Shown: positions 36,653 through 47,438, counted from the first letter of the stretch. The stretch: 64,000 nucleotides of DNA from Sphingobacteriales bacterium (GCA_016700115.1 CP064999.1:434001-498000), one strand, 5' to 3'. Notes: generated by a model not told the origin, from the sequence alone. Translations and numbers: made by a program.

Positions 36653-37132
36653 CTATTTACTGATAATTGTAAATTTACCAACATTAGGCATATTGCTATT
36701 GCCTTTGATGTGGTAATAATATAGCCCGCTTGACCAGTTACCAATATCTAAGGTAAATACGGACTTTTTGTTGTCTAATGAACTTTCCATTTGTAGATTA
36801 CCCCGGGAATTAAAAATCTGTAACTTATAGTTTGTATTTTTTTCAGGAAAATACTGAATAGAAAGTATATCAGTTGTAGGATTGGGATATACAATTACCT
36901 TCGGGTCTTTTACAACATTTTTATTTTTAAAATGTACATTCCAGTTTCCTATATTTTCGGCTATTATTGAAGGAAGTTGAGGCAAGGCAAGTATTATTTC
37001 TTCACCGAATGCTGTATATAGCATTACTCTTGCATCCATTGCGGCAAGGGTGTTGGTCGCCGCAATTTCTCTTATCAAAGCTTCTTCTTCGGAGGTAATA
37101 TCGAGGTAAGTTCGGTTGATTTGAGAATCCAT
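36653..37132 (-). pseudogene. 3' remnant of an adhesin gene (T9SS tail only)
   Basis: This 159-residue open frame begins in the middle of a domain, has no signal peptide, and matches only the C-terminus of the large adhesin at 39388-43599. The shared part is NRTxxxLTSEEEALxRxIA..T.AAMDARVxLYxxxGEEI, the same hydrophobic helix region and the same kind of sorting domain (VYPNPTTDILSIQY ... WSSGLYYYHI). Without a signal peptide the sorting domain has no route to the T9SS, so it is most likely inert. It occupies the place of the adhesin in the second copy of the duplicated two-gene module. Confidence 0.78.
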
Positions 37133-37279
37133 AATTTTTTACAATTTGGTTCGTACAAATATAGTTGTTTTGATAATTGCCTGTATTTACCAAACCTCAT
37201 GGTTTTGGCAAAACTATGAGGTTTTAAACACCCTGCCATTCAGGTTTTTCACTTTTCACTTTTAGTTTTTCACTTTTCA

Positions 37280-39322
37280 CTATCTCACCACTGTCACCTT
37301 GCCCCGCGCCAAAACAGCCCCACCGTTCTCAACCACATAAACATACAACCCCTCCGGCAGATGCGCCACCGAAATGGTTTTATGGGTTTCGCCTTTGGCG
37401 AGGGTGGTTTGCAACATGGTCTGACCGGTGAGGGAGAGGAGTTTTACCCCTAAATCCCCTGTTACCCCCCAGCCCCCTGAAGGGGGAGTTTGGCCTTCTG
37501 TAAAGGCAAAGGTTAGGGTGTTTTGGGCGGGGTTGGGATAAACCTGCAACATGCTCTGTAATTCCCCTCCTTGGAGGGGTTGGGGTGGGTTTCCTACCGT
37601 TTGCACGACCACCTCCTGCGAATACACCGAAGTATCGGCACAAACTACTACCGTCAGGGTAACGGTGTAGCTGCCGTTTTCTTCGTATTCGTGAGTGGGG
37701 TGTTCTGCCGAAACCGGCGGGCTGCCGTCGCCAAAATCCCAAACATAATAGCCGCCTTGGGCAAGGTAGCTGTTTTGGCTTAGGTTGGTAAATATGATGG
37801 TGCCACCGAAATCCTGGTAACTAAATTCTGCCTGCGGATTTGGAGCGAAGCCGAAACAGATGGATTGGATTTGTGTGGAGGTGTCGTTGCAAACAATGGC
37901 TTGCAGGGTAATGCCGTAGATGCCCTCTGTCTGGTAGGTGTGAATGAGCGTATCTTGGGTGCAGGGGGCGTAGCCTTGCCCGCAGAGGTAGGGCGGGCTG
38001 CTATCGCCCCAGTCTAAATGGTAGTATCCGCCGTCTATGCTGTCGGGGTAGGTGTATTGGCTTTGATTGGTAAACTGGAAGCGGGCGGGCAGATTGGGGT
38101 CTTGCGAAACGGAAAACGCCGCCTGCGGCAGCGTGAGCAAGCCCATGCAGTTGGTTTTGACGATATATACATCGGCACCTGACACCGGTTCTGTACGACC
38201 TACACACACAAAACCGCCCAAAGGTTGCGGAACGGGGGTGAAACTGTAAAAATAATCGTGCTGTACCCCATAATCATAAAAACGCACCCATAAAGGTTCT
38301 CCATCGCTGCCGCGAATTTTCATGATGAAGGCTTTTGTAAAACTGTTGACCGTATCGCGTTTGCCTCCAATACATATAAAGTTGTCGCCATCCTGAATAA
38401 CCTTTCCTATGTATCCACCTCCTGAACTTTCAGGAAAATAAATTTTATTCCAAAGTTCATTTCTAAGAGAATCTAAACATAGTAAAGAAGGATATTTCTT
38501 ACTATTATTTACAGCACCCGGCAAATTGCTTCCTCCGGCTATTAAAAAACCTCCGTTATCTATCTGCAAACCATCTGTGCATTGATCTTCAAATCCTATG
38601 CTATAAGTATTACTCCACTCTTTATCGCCCAAGGCATTAATTTTTGCCAAATAAAAATTCCCAAAATAAAAAGAAGGATAAACATCTACCATGCCTACTG
38701 CATAAACCCCGTTGTCAGGTGTTGGTAGTAGTTTAACTATCGCATTCAAGTGGTCATAATCATCATAATATCTTCGCCAAACCACTTCTCCGTTGGTCAT
38801 CTTGATGAGCAACATTTGGGTACTGGTACCGCTATACCAGGTATTCCCGCCTATATAGTAGGTATTGGTTTCGGGGTAGTAGAGTAAGGCAATGGCACCT
38901 CCTTCATAAGGGAATTCTCGTAAATCGTAATTGTTCAGGATGTTGCCCTCGTGGTCTGTTTCTAAAAGGTAAGGGTAGTCATAGGTACTTCCCATCCAAT
39001 CATTCCTCCATCCGCATATCGCATAACCAAACGGAGTGGGCTGCATATCCTGACCAACAAACTTTCCTGTTCCATCTCCATAAAATACAACAGATGTATT
39101 TTCAATGAGTTTATCAGTGAAAAATAAAAATACCTTTTCGCTTTCGCCCGGATTAATAATTGTTCCCCCTCCAATAAATATCGTTGTGTCATTAATATAT
39201 TCTATTTCGTGTCCGCTTTGTCCCCAACCCCATGATATACTTTTTTCAAAATATTTTGATTGCCCGTTTGCCATTAAAAAACAAACGAGCATGCCAAAGA
39301 ATATAACTATATTTTTAAGCAT
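37280..39322 (-). CDS. PKD-domain secreted protein with T9SS sorting domain, module copy A
   Basis: The 680-residue paralogue of the 34506 gene has the same architecture. A signal peptide (VIFFGMLVCFLMANGQ, ending near residue 21) precedes a propeller-like N-terminal part with VYAVGMVDVYPSFYFGNFYLAKI and MLLIKMTNGEVVWRRYYDDY. Two PKD domains with WGDSSPP and WDFGDGSPP turns and a Por sorting domain ending VARGKVTVVR-like strands follow. The N-terminal halves differ from the sister copy, but the last half of the gene is nearly identical at the DNA level. The two in-frame palindromic elements recur here. A hairpin (39341-39373) separates it from the adhesin upstream. Confidence 0.86.
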   Translation of the reverse strand: MLKNIVIFFGMLVCFLMANGQSKYFEKSISWGWGQSGHEIEYINDTTIFIGGGTIINPGESEKVFLFFTDKLIENTSVVFYGDGTGKFVGQDMQPTPFGYAICGWRNDWMGSTYDYPYLLETDHEGNILNNYDLREFPYEGGAIALLYYPETNTYYIGGNTWYSGTSTQMLLIKMTNGEVVWRRYYDDYDHLNAIVKLLPTPDNGVYAVGMVDVYPSFYFGNFYLAKINALGDKEWSNTYSIGFEDQCTDGLQIDNGGFLIAGGSNLPGAVNNSKKYPSLLCLDSLRNELWNKIYFPESSGGGYIGKVIQDGDNFICIGGKRDTVNSFTKAFIMKIRGSDGEPLWVRFYDYGVQHDYFYSFTPVPQPLGGFVCVGRTEPVSGADVYIVKTNCMGLLTLPQAAFSVSQDPNLPARFQFTNQSQYTYPDSIDGGYYHLDWGDSSPPYLCGQGYAPCTQDTLIHTYQTEGIYGITLQAIVCNDTSTQIQSICFGFAPNPQAEFSYQDFGGTIIFTNLSQNSYLAQGGYYVWDFGDGSPPVSAEHPTHEYEENGSYTVTLTVVVCADTSVYSQEVVVQTVGNPPQPLQGGELQSMLQVYPNPAQNTLTFAFTEGQTPPSGGWGVTGDLGVKLLSLTGQTMLQTTLAKGETHKTISVAHLPEGLYVYVVENGGAVLARGKVTVVR
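37473..37579. repeat. Two palindromic repeat elements inside the CTD-coding region (copy A)
   Basis: CCCCCTGAAGGGGG at 37473-37486 and CCCCTCCTTGGAGGGG at 37564-37579 repeat, with the same spacing and flanks, the elements at 34699-34805 in the sister gene. Direct TTTTTCACTTTTCAC repeats lie just beyond the stop codon at about 37246-37280. Confidence 0.6.
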
Positions 39323-39340
39323 GGTTTTTAATATTTAAAA

Positions 39341-39373
39341 GTGCTTTTGCTACCACAAAGGAGGCAAAAGCAC
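39341..39373 (-). terminator. Hairpin terminator after the large adhesin
   Basis: GTGCTTTTGC (39341-39350) pairs perfectly with GCAAAAGCAC (39364-39373) around a 13-nt loop. On the minus strand it is followed by TTTTAAATATT, and it lies 14 bp beyond the adhesin stop codon. It mirrors the terminator at 36610-36642 in the other module copy. Confidence 0.65.
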
Positions 39374-39387
39374 CTTGTTAAAATATG

Positions 39388-42300
39388 TCACTTGATTACT
39401 ACAAGCCGGTTGCTGACAATTACATCTGTATTTGTTATGAGGTTGTAATAATAAACCCCACTCTTCCAGCTACTGATGTCAATATTTAGTTTGCCTCCAC
39501 TTTTCAGATTTTTGTTATACACACTTATTCCTATAGAATTATAAAACACAATCTTTGCTTCTGTACTATCTGATAAATTGTAATCAATATCTATGCTTTG
39601 ATAAGCAGGGTTAGGATATACATTGATTACTTTTGAATTTGAAGAGTTGTTCTTAAACTGCAATTGTAACTGCGAAATACTCTCGGCAATAACTTGCGGA
39701 AACAGGGGTAGGTTTACATAAATTTCTTCGCCATAGCCCATATAGAGTGCTACCCGAGCGTCCATAGCGGCCATAGTTTGGCTTTGGGCTATCTGGCGCA
39801 GTAGTGCTTCCTCTTCCGATGTTAATTGTCGCCATGTTCGGTTGCTTTGGTTGAGTTCTAATTCCAAATCAAGGAACTGCCGGTAGCGTTGTTCTTCTTC
39901 GCTTGTTGTAGGCAAGGTGTTTCTAAGTGCTTGCGCCTGAGTGTAGTTTTGCGTTTGCAATGCCCATGTAATCAATAAGCGTTTGGCAAAATCGGTATTA
40001 ACGCTGTTTAATAATGTTATGGCGGCTGTGGTATCTTGTTCTTCAGACAAATAGTACCAGTATCTTTTAAATAAGACATAGTTTCTTTGCCGCTCCTCTT
40101 CTAACTCTTCAATCATACCTTCGGGTATTTCCTGCCAGGTATGGCAGCTTACACTACCGGATAATGTATAAACACACTCATCAGATTCAATAACATTACC
40201 TCCGCCGGGAGGTGGAGAGTCTAAAATAGAGGGTAAGAGTTCGGGGGTGCCGGGGCGGTAGTTATAGGTAAAGGCATCATCTATCACCGATACGATGTCG
40301 TACAACCCCAAGGTGCTTACAAAAACATTGTCGGCGGGGTTGGGGAAAAACGGATCGCAATCCCCTTGGTCGTCTAAAGCGCCTATAATGCTATTGGGTG
40401 TATCGTCTTGCAACAGCCAAGGAGCTACATTGGAGATAAATTGGTTGCAATACAAGAAAGAACCTATGTTGTCGCCTATAAGCCATGCACCCACCAAATT
40501 ATCTTGCAATACACATTCCTGAGCGATATTGGTTTCCCAACTGTTGTTGAGCAGCAGCAGGGCAGCACCGGTGTTGTTGATATGGTCGTTGTAGATAGAA
40601 AATCGGGTACTTACGGCGCAAATACCAAAATTATCGGGCGAATTTGGCCACAAACCTGTTATATGGTTACTATTAGTGCTAACCCTGCCGCCAAAGGCTT
40701 GGATGGCAAAATTGCAATAAGTAAATGTGTTTTGAGTAACAGTAAATTGGTCGGTACTGAAAGGAGAATTAGCGGCAGAAATTCCAACTCTGCAATTTTG
40801 AAAAGAGTTATCCTGTACTATCCAGCTATTGGCATAAAAACCTCTGATACCATATTTCAGATTGCCAAAAGAATTATTATTAACAATTCGCAATCGGGCA
40901 TACGCTTCGCCGTAAATACCGGCTTCGCTTTGGAGCGGCATCATACCGGGCAACACATTAAACGGATATGGTAGTGCGCCGCTATTAAAACCGGTGCCTT
41001 CTATCTGCGACCAAAGCGTACCAAGCGGCGGCGAGTTGTTGAAATGGCTTAAGTTGATACTTTGAAAGCAGGCTGTTAGTGTACCCGCTTGGGTGCGTAT
41101 TACCCCTCCCGATGAGTTAACGGCAACTCCTGAATTTGTAGCTTCCTGCAATAAAATCGGGGTTAGTGTTTGACAATAGGGGCTGTTAGGGTCGGTACAT
41201 AAGGGGTCTAATTCTATAATAATCTGATTTGCCATATCATCTACATCTAAAAGCGGCAACCGCATACCTGCCATACCGATTATGGCTTCGGATAGACGAA
41301 GATCGCCGGTGCATTGCAATACGCCATAGTTAGGTAAGCCATCCAGTTCAATCATGCGTGGGTTGCCTTTTCCGGGTCCAACGACTTGTATGCCCTGCCA
41401 AACGGTGTTGCATAGTCCGCTCATGACTACGTTCATTTGTATTTGTAAAGTAGCTCCTTGTTCTATAATAATGCGTCCTTTTGAACCAAAACGCAAATCA
41501 ATATCGAGCAACGTAACTGTAACGCCTCTTGGAAAAATAATGTCGGTATTTATTCTAATAATACCATCAGTTGCAGCACCGAAAACGGTTTCCAATTCAT
41601 TATTGCCCACACCTGAACTCCATGTACCGGTACTTTGCACGACATAAGCCATATTGTCATATACCATCGTTAGTCCGTTAGAGTTTTGGTCTATCAGGAA
41701 ATCGGTGTCATGAAGACAACAGGCAAGTTCGTAGGGGTTGTCAATTATTTCGGGAGTATCGTCTTCAGGTGGCGGGCAGCAAAGCGCAACGGTGGTTACT
41801 TCGTTTAGCGTTTCCGAACAGCCCCATTCATTGCTCACCTCATATAGGATAAGGTAATTACCTTCTATACCGGCAATAAAGGTATAGGGGGCAATGAGGT
41901 CTGCATCGTTGCCATTGGGGTCTATTATTGTTAGCACTCCATCGGGCGGTGTAAAGTTGAGTTGTATCACATCACCAATACAATATTGTGGTTGCAAATC
42001 GTCTATAACAGGCATATCGGGCAGAGGGTTTACGATTATAGCAACATCGTCGGTAGTGGAACAGCCGTTAACATCGGTAACGGTTACTGTGTAGGTAGTA
42101 GTTACGATAGGACTGACTGTAATAGACTGACTTAATTGGCCGTTGCTCCATAAATAGGTGTTGCCACCGGTGGCAGTGAGTGTGATTTCCATGCCAAGGC
42201 AAATAGCTTTGTCGTTGCCTGCGTTAGCAATGGGTAGCGGGTTTACTGTTACTGTTACATCATCGGTGGCAGTGCAACCGTTGTTGGTATCGGTAACTGT

Positions 42301-43599
42301 AACAGTGTAATTTGTAGTAGTAGTTGGGGATACGGAGATAGTTGGGGTTATTTGTCCGGTACTCCACAGGTACGTGCCCCCGCCTGTTGCGGTGAGAGTG
42401 GTAGTTTGTCCAGTGCATATACTTTCGTCTGCTCCAGCGTTGGCAGTGGGTAGCTGGTTTACATTTACAATTACATCATCTGATGCCGTACATTCGTTGG
42501 CTCCTGTAACGATTACGGTGTATGTGCTTGTGGTAGCAGGTGTTATTGTAATGGTGGCTGAGGTTTCACCAGTGCTCCAACTAAAATTTATGCCTCCTGT
42601 TGCGATGAGAGTGGCGGGATCACCTGAGCATATGGTTTGGTCATCACCTGCGTTAGCAACTGGTAGCTGGTTTACCGTTACAATTACATCATCTGATGCT
42701 GTACATTCGTTGGATCCTGTAACGATTACGGTGTATGTGCTTGTGGTAGCAGGTGTTATTGTAATGGTGGCTGAGGTTTCACCAGTGCTCCAACTATAAT
42801 TTATGCCTCCTGTTGCGATGAGAGTGGCGGGATCACCTGAGCATATGGTTTGGTCATCACCTGCATTAGCATTTGGTAACGAGTTTACATTTACAATTAC
42901 ATCATCTGATGCCGTACATTCGTTGGCTCCTGTAACGATTACGGTGTATGTGCTTGTGGTAGCAGGTGTTACTGTAATGGTGGCTGAGGTTTCACCAGTG
43001 CTCCAACTATAATTTATGCCTCCTGTTGCGATGAGAGTGGCGGGATCACCTGAGCATATGGTTTGGTCATCACCTGCATTAGCATTTAGTAACGAGTTTA
43101 CATTTACAATTACATCATCTGATGCCGTACATTCGTTGGCTCCTGTAACGATTACGGTGTATGTGCTTGTGGTAGCAGGTGTTACCGTAATGGTGGCTGA
43201 GGTTTCACCAGTGCTCCAACTATAATTTATGCCTCCTGTTGCGATGAGAGTGGCGGGATCACCTGAGCATATGGTTTGGTCATCACCTGCGTTAGCAACG
43301 GGTAGCTGGTTTACCGTTACAATTACATCATCTGTGGCAGTGCAACCGTCGGCATCGGTTACTGTTACGATGTAAGTGGTGGTGGTTATAGGATTGGCTG
43401 TTGGGTTAGCTACATTTGTATCATTTAATCCATCAGATGGCAACCATATATAGTTATAATTAACAATTGGGTTTGTGCCAATACTAATGGTGATGCCATC
43501 ATTACATTTTTCCACATCAGGTCCGGCGAAACCGGTAGATGTGCTTTGGCAACAACAACCTTCAAATAAAAAGTTAACAATAGAATTATTTATTTGCAC
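39388..43599 (-). pseudogene. 3' part of an IS-split large adhesin (Ig-like repeats, parallel beta-helix region, T9SS domain)
   Basis: This 1403-codon frame starts at a GTG with no signal peptide. In frame upstream it continues without a stop to the IS junction at 43702, and from there into the 44778-47189 frame once the element and one target copy are removed. Its N-terminal part has five to seven Ig-like units with GDDQTICSGDPATLIATGG; four are near-identical 71-residue repeats. The centre has parallel beta-helix features (NSNHITGLWPN, GIRGFYANSWIVQDNSFQNC). The C-terminus has a helical SEEEALLRQIA region and a Por sorting domain (VYPNPAYQSIDIDYNL ... WKSGVYYYNL). As it stands it cannot be exported, unless the IS excises. 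Confidence 0.85.
42440..43330 (-). repeat. Four near-identical 213-bp (71-residue) tandem repeats
   Basis: The marker sequence ATGCCTCCTGTTGCGATGAG recurs on the plus strand at about 42590, 42803, 43016 and 43229, a period of exactly 213 bp. Each unit encodes one Ig-like domain with ICSGDPATLIATGG and YSWSTGETSATITVTPATTS. The units differ at only a handful of positions, so the array is recently expanded or homogenised. Confidence 0.85.
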
Positions 43600-43702
43600 A
43601 CAAGGTACATTGGGTGTAGCGGTTGCAGTTGCAACTATGTTTATTGGAAACTGTATTTCTTCAGGTAGGCTACATAAAATATTTAACTCAAGAACTAAAT
43701 TA

Positions 43703-44783
43703 ACGTGAGGTTGGAATTAAATTTAGATAAATAATAGTGGGGAATAGAAAAAAGAGGTTGTGGTTGATATAATTTTGAGTTTGGAAAAAAAATCACCAAC
43801 CAACAACCCCTCTATTCTTTATGCTTCTTGTTATAACAAAACAAACTGGTATCGTTGTACATAGAGATTGACGATTTATTGCTTGACTATACTAACTGCA
43901 ATCAATCACACTGTATTTTGGGTCATAAACCTCGGGACGAAAGCTTGGTTTAAGTCCATCGGAAATAGCCACAATTCTTGTATTTTACCAATTATCCGGT
44001 TACAAAACTTTTCAATACTACTATGAACAACTCATTTTGGGCGAATTTAACCATTATTTTCCGAAAGCCCTGGCTATAAGCACTTTTTATCATTGATACA
44101 CAAATGCTTGCCGGTATTAGTGCTTTGGATGTTACGTTCATGTGAAAAAGCCCTCAAAACAGGCTGTTACTTCCATAGACGCAACCAAATTACCGGTATG
44201 CCATATACATCGTCAAAGCCAAAATCGGGTGTTTAAAGACATCGCTGCCAAAGGTAAGACCTCCACAGGTTGGTTCTTTGGCTTGAAGTTGCATTTAGTC
44301 ATCAACCAATTCGGAGAAATTGTTAAGTTTGCGTTTACTGCTGGAAATGTGGCAGACAATAACCACAACTTGCTGCGCTATCTGTTGGGCAACTTGCAGG
44401 GCAAATGCGACAGACAAAGGCTATTACACCAAACTCTTTGACGAATTTGTTAAACAAGGTTTACAACTTATCCTAAAACCAAAGAAGAACCGTAAAAATC
44501 AATATCCCGCTTTGCCTAAAGGTGTCTCTCTCAGTAAAAAAGAGCATTGATTGAATCGGTAAATGATATTCTGAAAACAGTTTGCAATTTAGAACACACA
44601 AGACATCGCAAACCGGAAAACGCTGCTACACATTTTATGGCTGCGCTAATTGCCTATCAACACTTAGATAAAAAACCATCTGTTTTTATCCCCAACGAAA
44701 ATAATTACACAAACACCATCCAATTTGTTGCTTAATATCACTTAATCCCTTGTAAAATAAGGCTCCAATTTCCAACCTCACGT
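43703..44783 (+). mobile_element. IS982-family-like insertion sequence, 1081 bp, with 7-bp target duplication
   Basis: The two ends are perfect 14-bp inverted repeats: ACGTGAGGTTGGAA at 43703-43716 and its reverse complement at 44770-44783. They are flanked by a direct duplication TAAATTA at 43696-43702 and 44784-44790. Ends beginning AC and a length of about 1 kb fit the IS982 family. Inside are the broken pieces of an IS982 transposase. The element is inserted into the coding sequence of a large adhesin gene transcribed in the opposite direction. Confidence 0.9.
43857..44735 (+). pseudogene. IS982-family transposase, frameshifted
   Basis: Pieces of one transposase are spread over different frames: SPSEIATILVFYQLSGYKTF at about 43960-44020, SIDATKLPVCHIHRQSQNRVF at about 44170 with the first catalytic Asp, GWFFGLKLHLVINQFGEI, TDKGYYTKLFDEF with the second Asp at about 44410, and LIESVNDILKTVCNLEHTRH with the Glu at about 44550. 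The frame changes at least three times (near 44092, 44405 and 44547), with a stop near 43951 in the first segment. The enzyme cannot be made, yet the ends and target duplication are intact, so the element can only move if a related transposase acts in trans. Confidence 0.85.
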
Positions 44784-47212
44784 TAAATTAGCACAAATAC
44801 CGGGGGTTAGAAGCGTTTGTGCTTGTCCAAATTCGTCAAAATCGCCTTCATCGTTAAAAGCAAGGCTATATGTTGAAGAAAGATTTTGAGCTTGTAAGTC
44901 AAGTAATATAGAAGTTGCCGGGCTTTCTTCGTTCAAACAGATTTGGTAAGTTATAGCAGCCTCATTATTTATACAATCGTATTGGGGGGTTCCGTTTATA
45001 TTAATAATGGGAACACAAGATGATTGAACAATAACATCATCTATAAATATACCGCAAATAGAACCTTCAGTATTTTCCGGATAAGTAGCGTCGGCCACGA
45101 ATAATAGATGTTCAATGTCTTCTGTAGTGTTGTTTATCCACATAATTGAATAAGTTTCAAAGGGAGGGGCTAAAGTCCAAATTCCACTTGGATAATTGAC
45201 TGTAGGAACAAGAATAGCACATTCAGGCAAATTGTTTGTAATAGGGTACGCAGTTGCGTTACATAATGGAATTTCAGTAGCAGGTGGACAACTAATGAAA
45301 CTTGTGGGGTAGTTATCTGCCACTCCATTGTAATTTATAGGTATTATTGTTGCCGGCGTACAATTTTCAGGAGAAGTATTAACAGCAAATATTCGCAATA
45401 GTCCGGAAACATCATTTGGTAATAATGAACCGGAGGATGCTTTAAATCCAATGGTAATAGTACAACCAGGGCTGATTGGATGCGATAAAGGGAAAGATCC
45501 ATTTTCTCTAAACAAACTGGCATCAGAGTTTAACTTTACGGCTAAATGAAGATTTTGATTAATGCTAGGATTCAAGGGAAAAATATCAGGAGAAAGATGT
45601 TGATTATCAAAGGGATATCCAAATTGATTGAAAAATTCATCTATTTGTTCTCCATAATTACCTACTCCATGTGTAAAATCTTCGAAATTGCCATAGCATA
45701 CAAGGTTACAGTCCACCGAAGCACATTCCATGGGAATTGGGTTGCTCATAACCAATATGTTTACAAATCCGGTTTCACATTCGTTATTACAATTAACCGA
45801 ATAGCAAAAATAGTAATTACCCGGAAGCAGTGCGGTTATATTAAATAGTGAATTATCAGTATCATGATCTACCAATAATCCACTTTGACCAATAAAATTT
45901 GTTAGAACACCACAATCGGGTAGAAAATCTACTGTAACACTATTGGAATAGATGTCATTCTCTAGTAACTCATCATGCGTAATAGTTAAAGTTGGGCTTT
46001 CAGATATGACAACGATAAAATTCTCGTTATTTATTAAAGAAATACAATTACTATTACTACAGCCTTCTGACAACATAGGATATCCCAGATTGCAGAGTAT
46101 TTCTAGTTCTGTTAAGGTTATTATTCTTCGTGTTTCTGCCAAATCTATTACCGGGTGCATTACGTAGTCATCTGTATTTGAAATCCCTGCTTCATCTTTA
46201 CAATCAATCTGCAAATGGCTTAACCGATTTCCCATATCAGGGGATTCTGATAAAGTGCGATTTATAGGTGCTAATACTGAACTGCCATTTGGTGAAAATA
46301 CTACATTAGTATTGCAAGAACCATATAAAGCACTCGGAACTATTGAAGCATAGTTAAATATGTAAGGTTCACAACAGCTACCAATTAATATATCTTCTAC
46401 AATTAGAGGTACATTGTTTGTTGATTGTATTTGATAAAGAAAGGCATCCCACTTTGAAAAAGTGGCTGTTCCCTGTGTAGAGGTAGGTGCTCCAGTGTTG
46501 CTTATTCTTGATGCAAAACCTAATATATGTAATGCTTCATGCAATGCTACAGTATATAAATCATATTCGTTAGCTGCCAAATTAGGTGTTGTAGAATTTA
46601 AATCTTCGTCCAAAGTGTGCCAATTATAAGTATGCTCGATCTCAAAGTGTTTAATCAACAAGAAACCGTGTTCAAAATTTTCAGAAAAAGCAGTTCCATT
46701 CATAGCATCAACGATTGTAATATTGGATAGCCCACAAGTTGAACCATTCCAAAAAGGGCTACCCCCGCCTAATACAATGTCACTACCACTTTCAGGCAAG
46801 CCATTAGCTTTAATAACTGGTATAGTAATTGTCCCAGTATAACTCATTAAACTAGCAATATAATGAAATACTGAGCAGATGGTTTCTTGTTCTTCTACTG
46901 TCCACGAAGTACCGCTCTCTGCGGTAAAGACTAAATTAAAAAAATTACTGTTACTACAACTACCCCCCATTAATTGGACGTTATTGGTGTTATTAATCAA
47001 TTCGCTCAATAAATATGTATTACCAAAACGATCATAAAAAATTGGACCATCGCATTGTTCTATGTGCGGTATAGGAGCGCGCAAAATCGAACCGCAAAAA
47101 GAATTTTGCCCCATTAACACATTACCCCCCCCCATATATATAGGGAAAGCGATACGAACAATACCATAGCTTTGTGAAAAAAGCTGCATTGAAATCTAAC
47201 ATGTTGTTTCAT
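44778..47212 (-). pseudogene. 5' part of the IS-split adhesin: zincin-like N-terminal region
   Basis: The body frame (from the ATG at 47189) encodes 803 residues, the last of which (T and the TGA at 44778) come from inside the IS. It includes the zinc-metzincin-like motif HEALHILGF (residues 217-225 of that frame). An upstream ATG at 47212 opens a different frame beginning KQHVRFQCSFFHKA followed by a hydrophobic VLFVSLSLYIW segment, which looks like a signal peptide. The frame is lost at a G9 run (47125-47133, C9 on plus); one added G joins the two. With that G, and with the IS plus one target copy removed, the whole gene to 39388 is exactly 2246 codons. The protease activity is unproven. 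Confidence 0.82.
47125..47133 (-). other. G9 homopolymer tract (C9 on plus) that sets the reading frame of the adhesin
   Basis: Nine consecutive C on the plus strand are read as G9 in the adhesin gene. With n=9 the signal-peptide frame runs into a TAA eleven nucleotides after the tract; with n=10 or n=7 it continues into the adhesin body. Such tracts mutate by slipped-strand pairing and are the standard basis of phase variation, but they are also a common source of assembly error. Confidence 0.8.
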
Positions 47213-47438
47213 GTTTTTTTGAATTTAAATTAAAAACAGGTTTGTTTTTTTGATGAAAATAATACCCAGTGTTGTTAAATTCCCAATTGCGTGGTAATGT
47301 ACAAAAACGCATTATTAGTTGTAATGAAATAATTAGAAATAAAAAATGATTTCTGAGAATTTCAGTTTTTAGAGATGTGGAATGAACAGAAGCTACACAA
47401 CGAAAATGATGTTATTCAACCGATATGCCCCCTAACCT

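Noticed and set aside
43703..44783. An active IS transposase gene
   Set aside because: The coding sequence changes frame at least three times and has a stop near 43951, so no full-length enzyme can be made from this copy.
39388..47189. Two independent large genes
   Set aside because: The perfect in-frame join after removing the IS and one target duplication, and the missing signal peptide in the second, show that they are one split gene.
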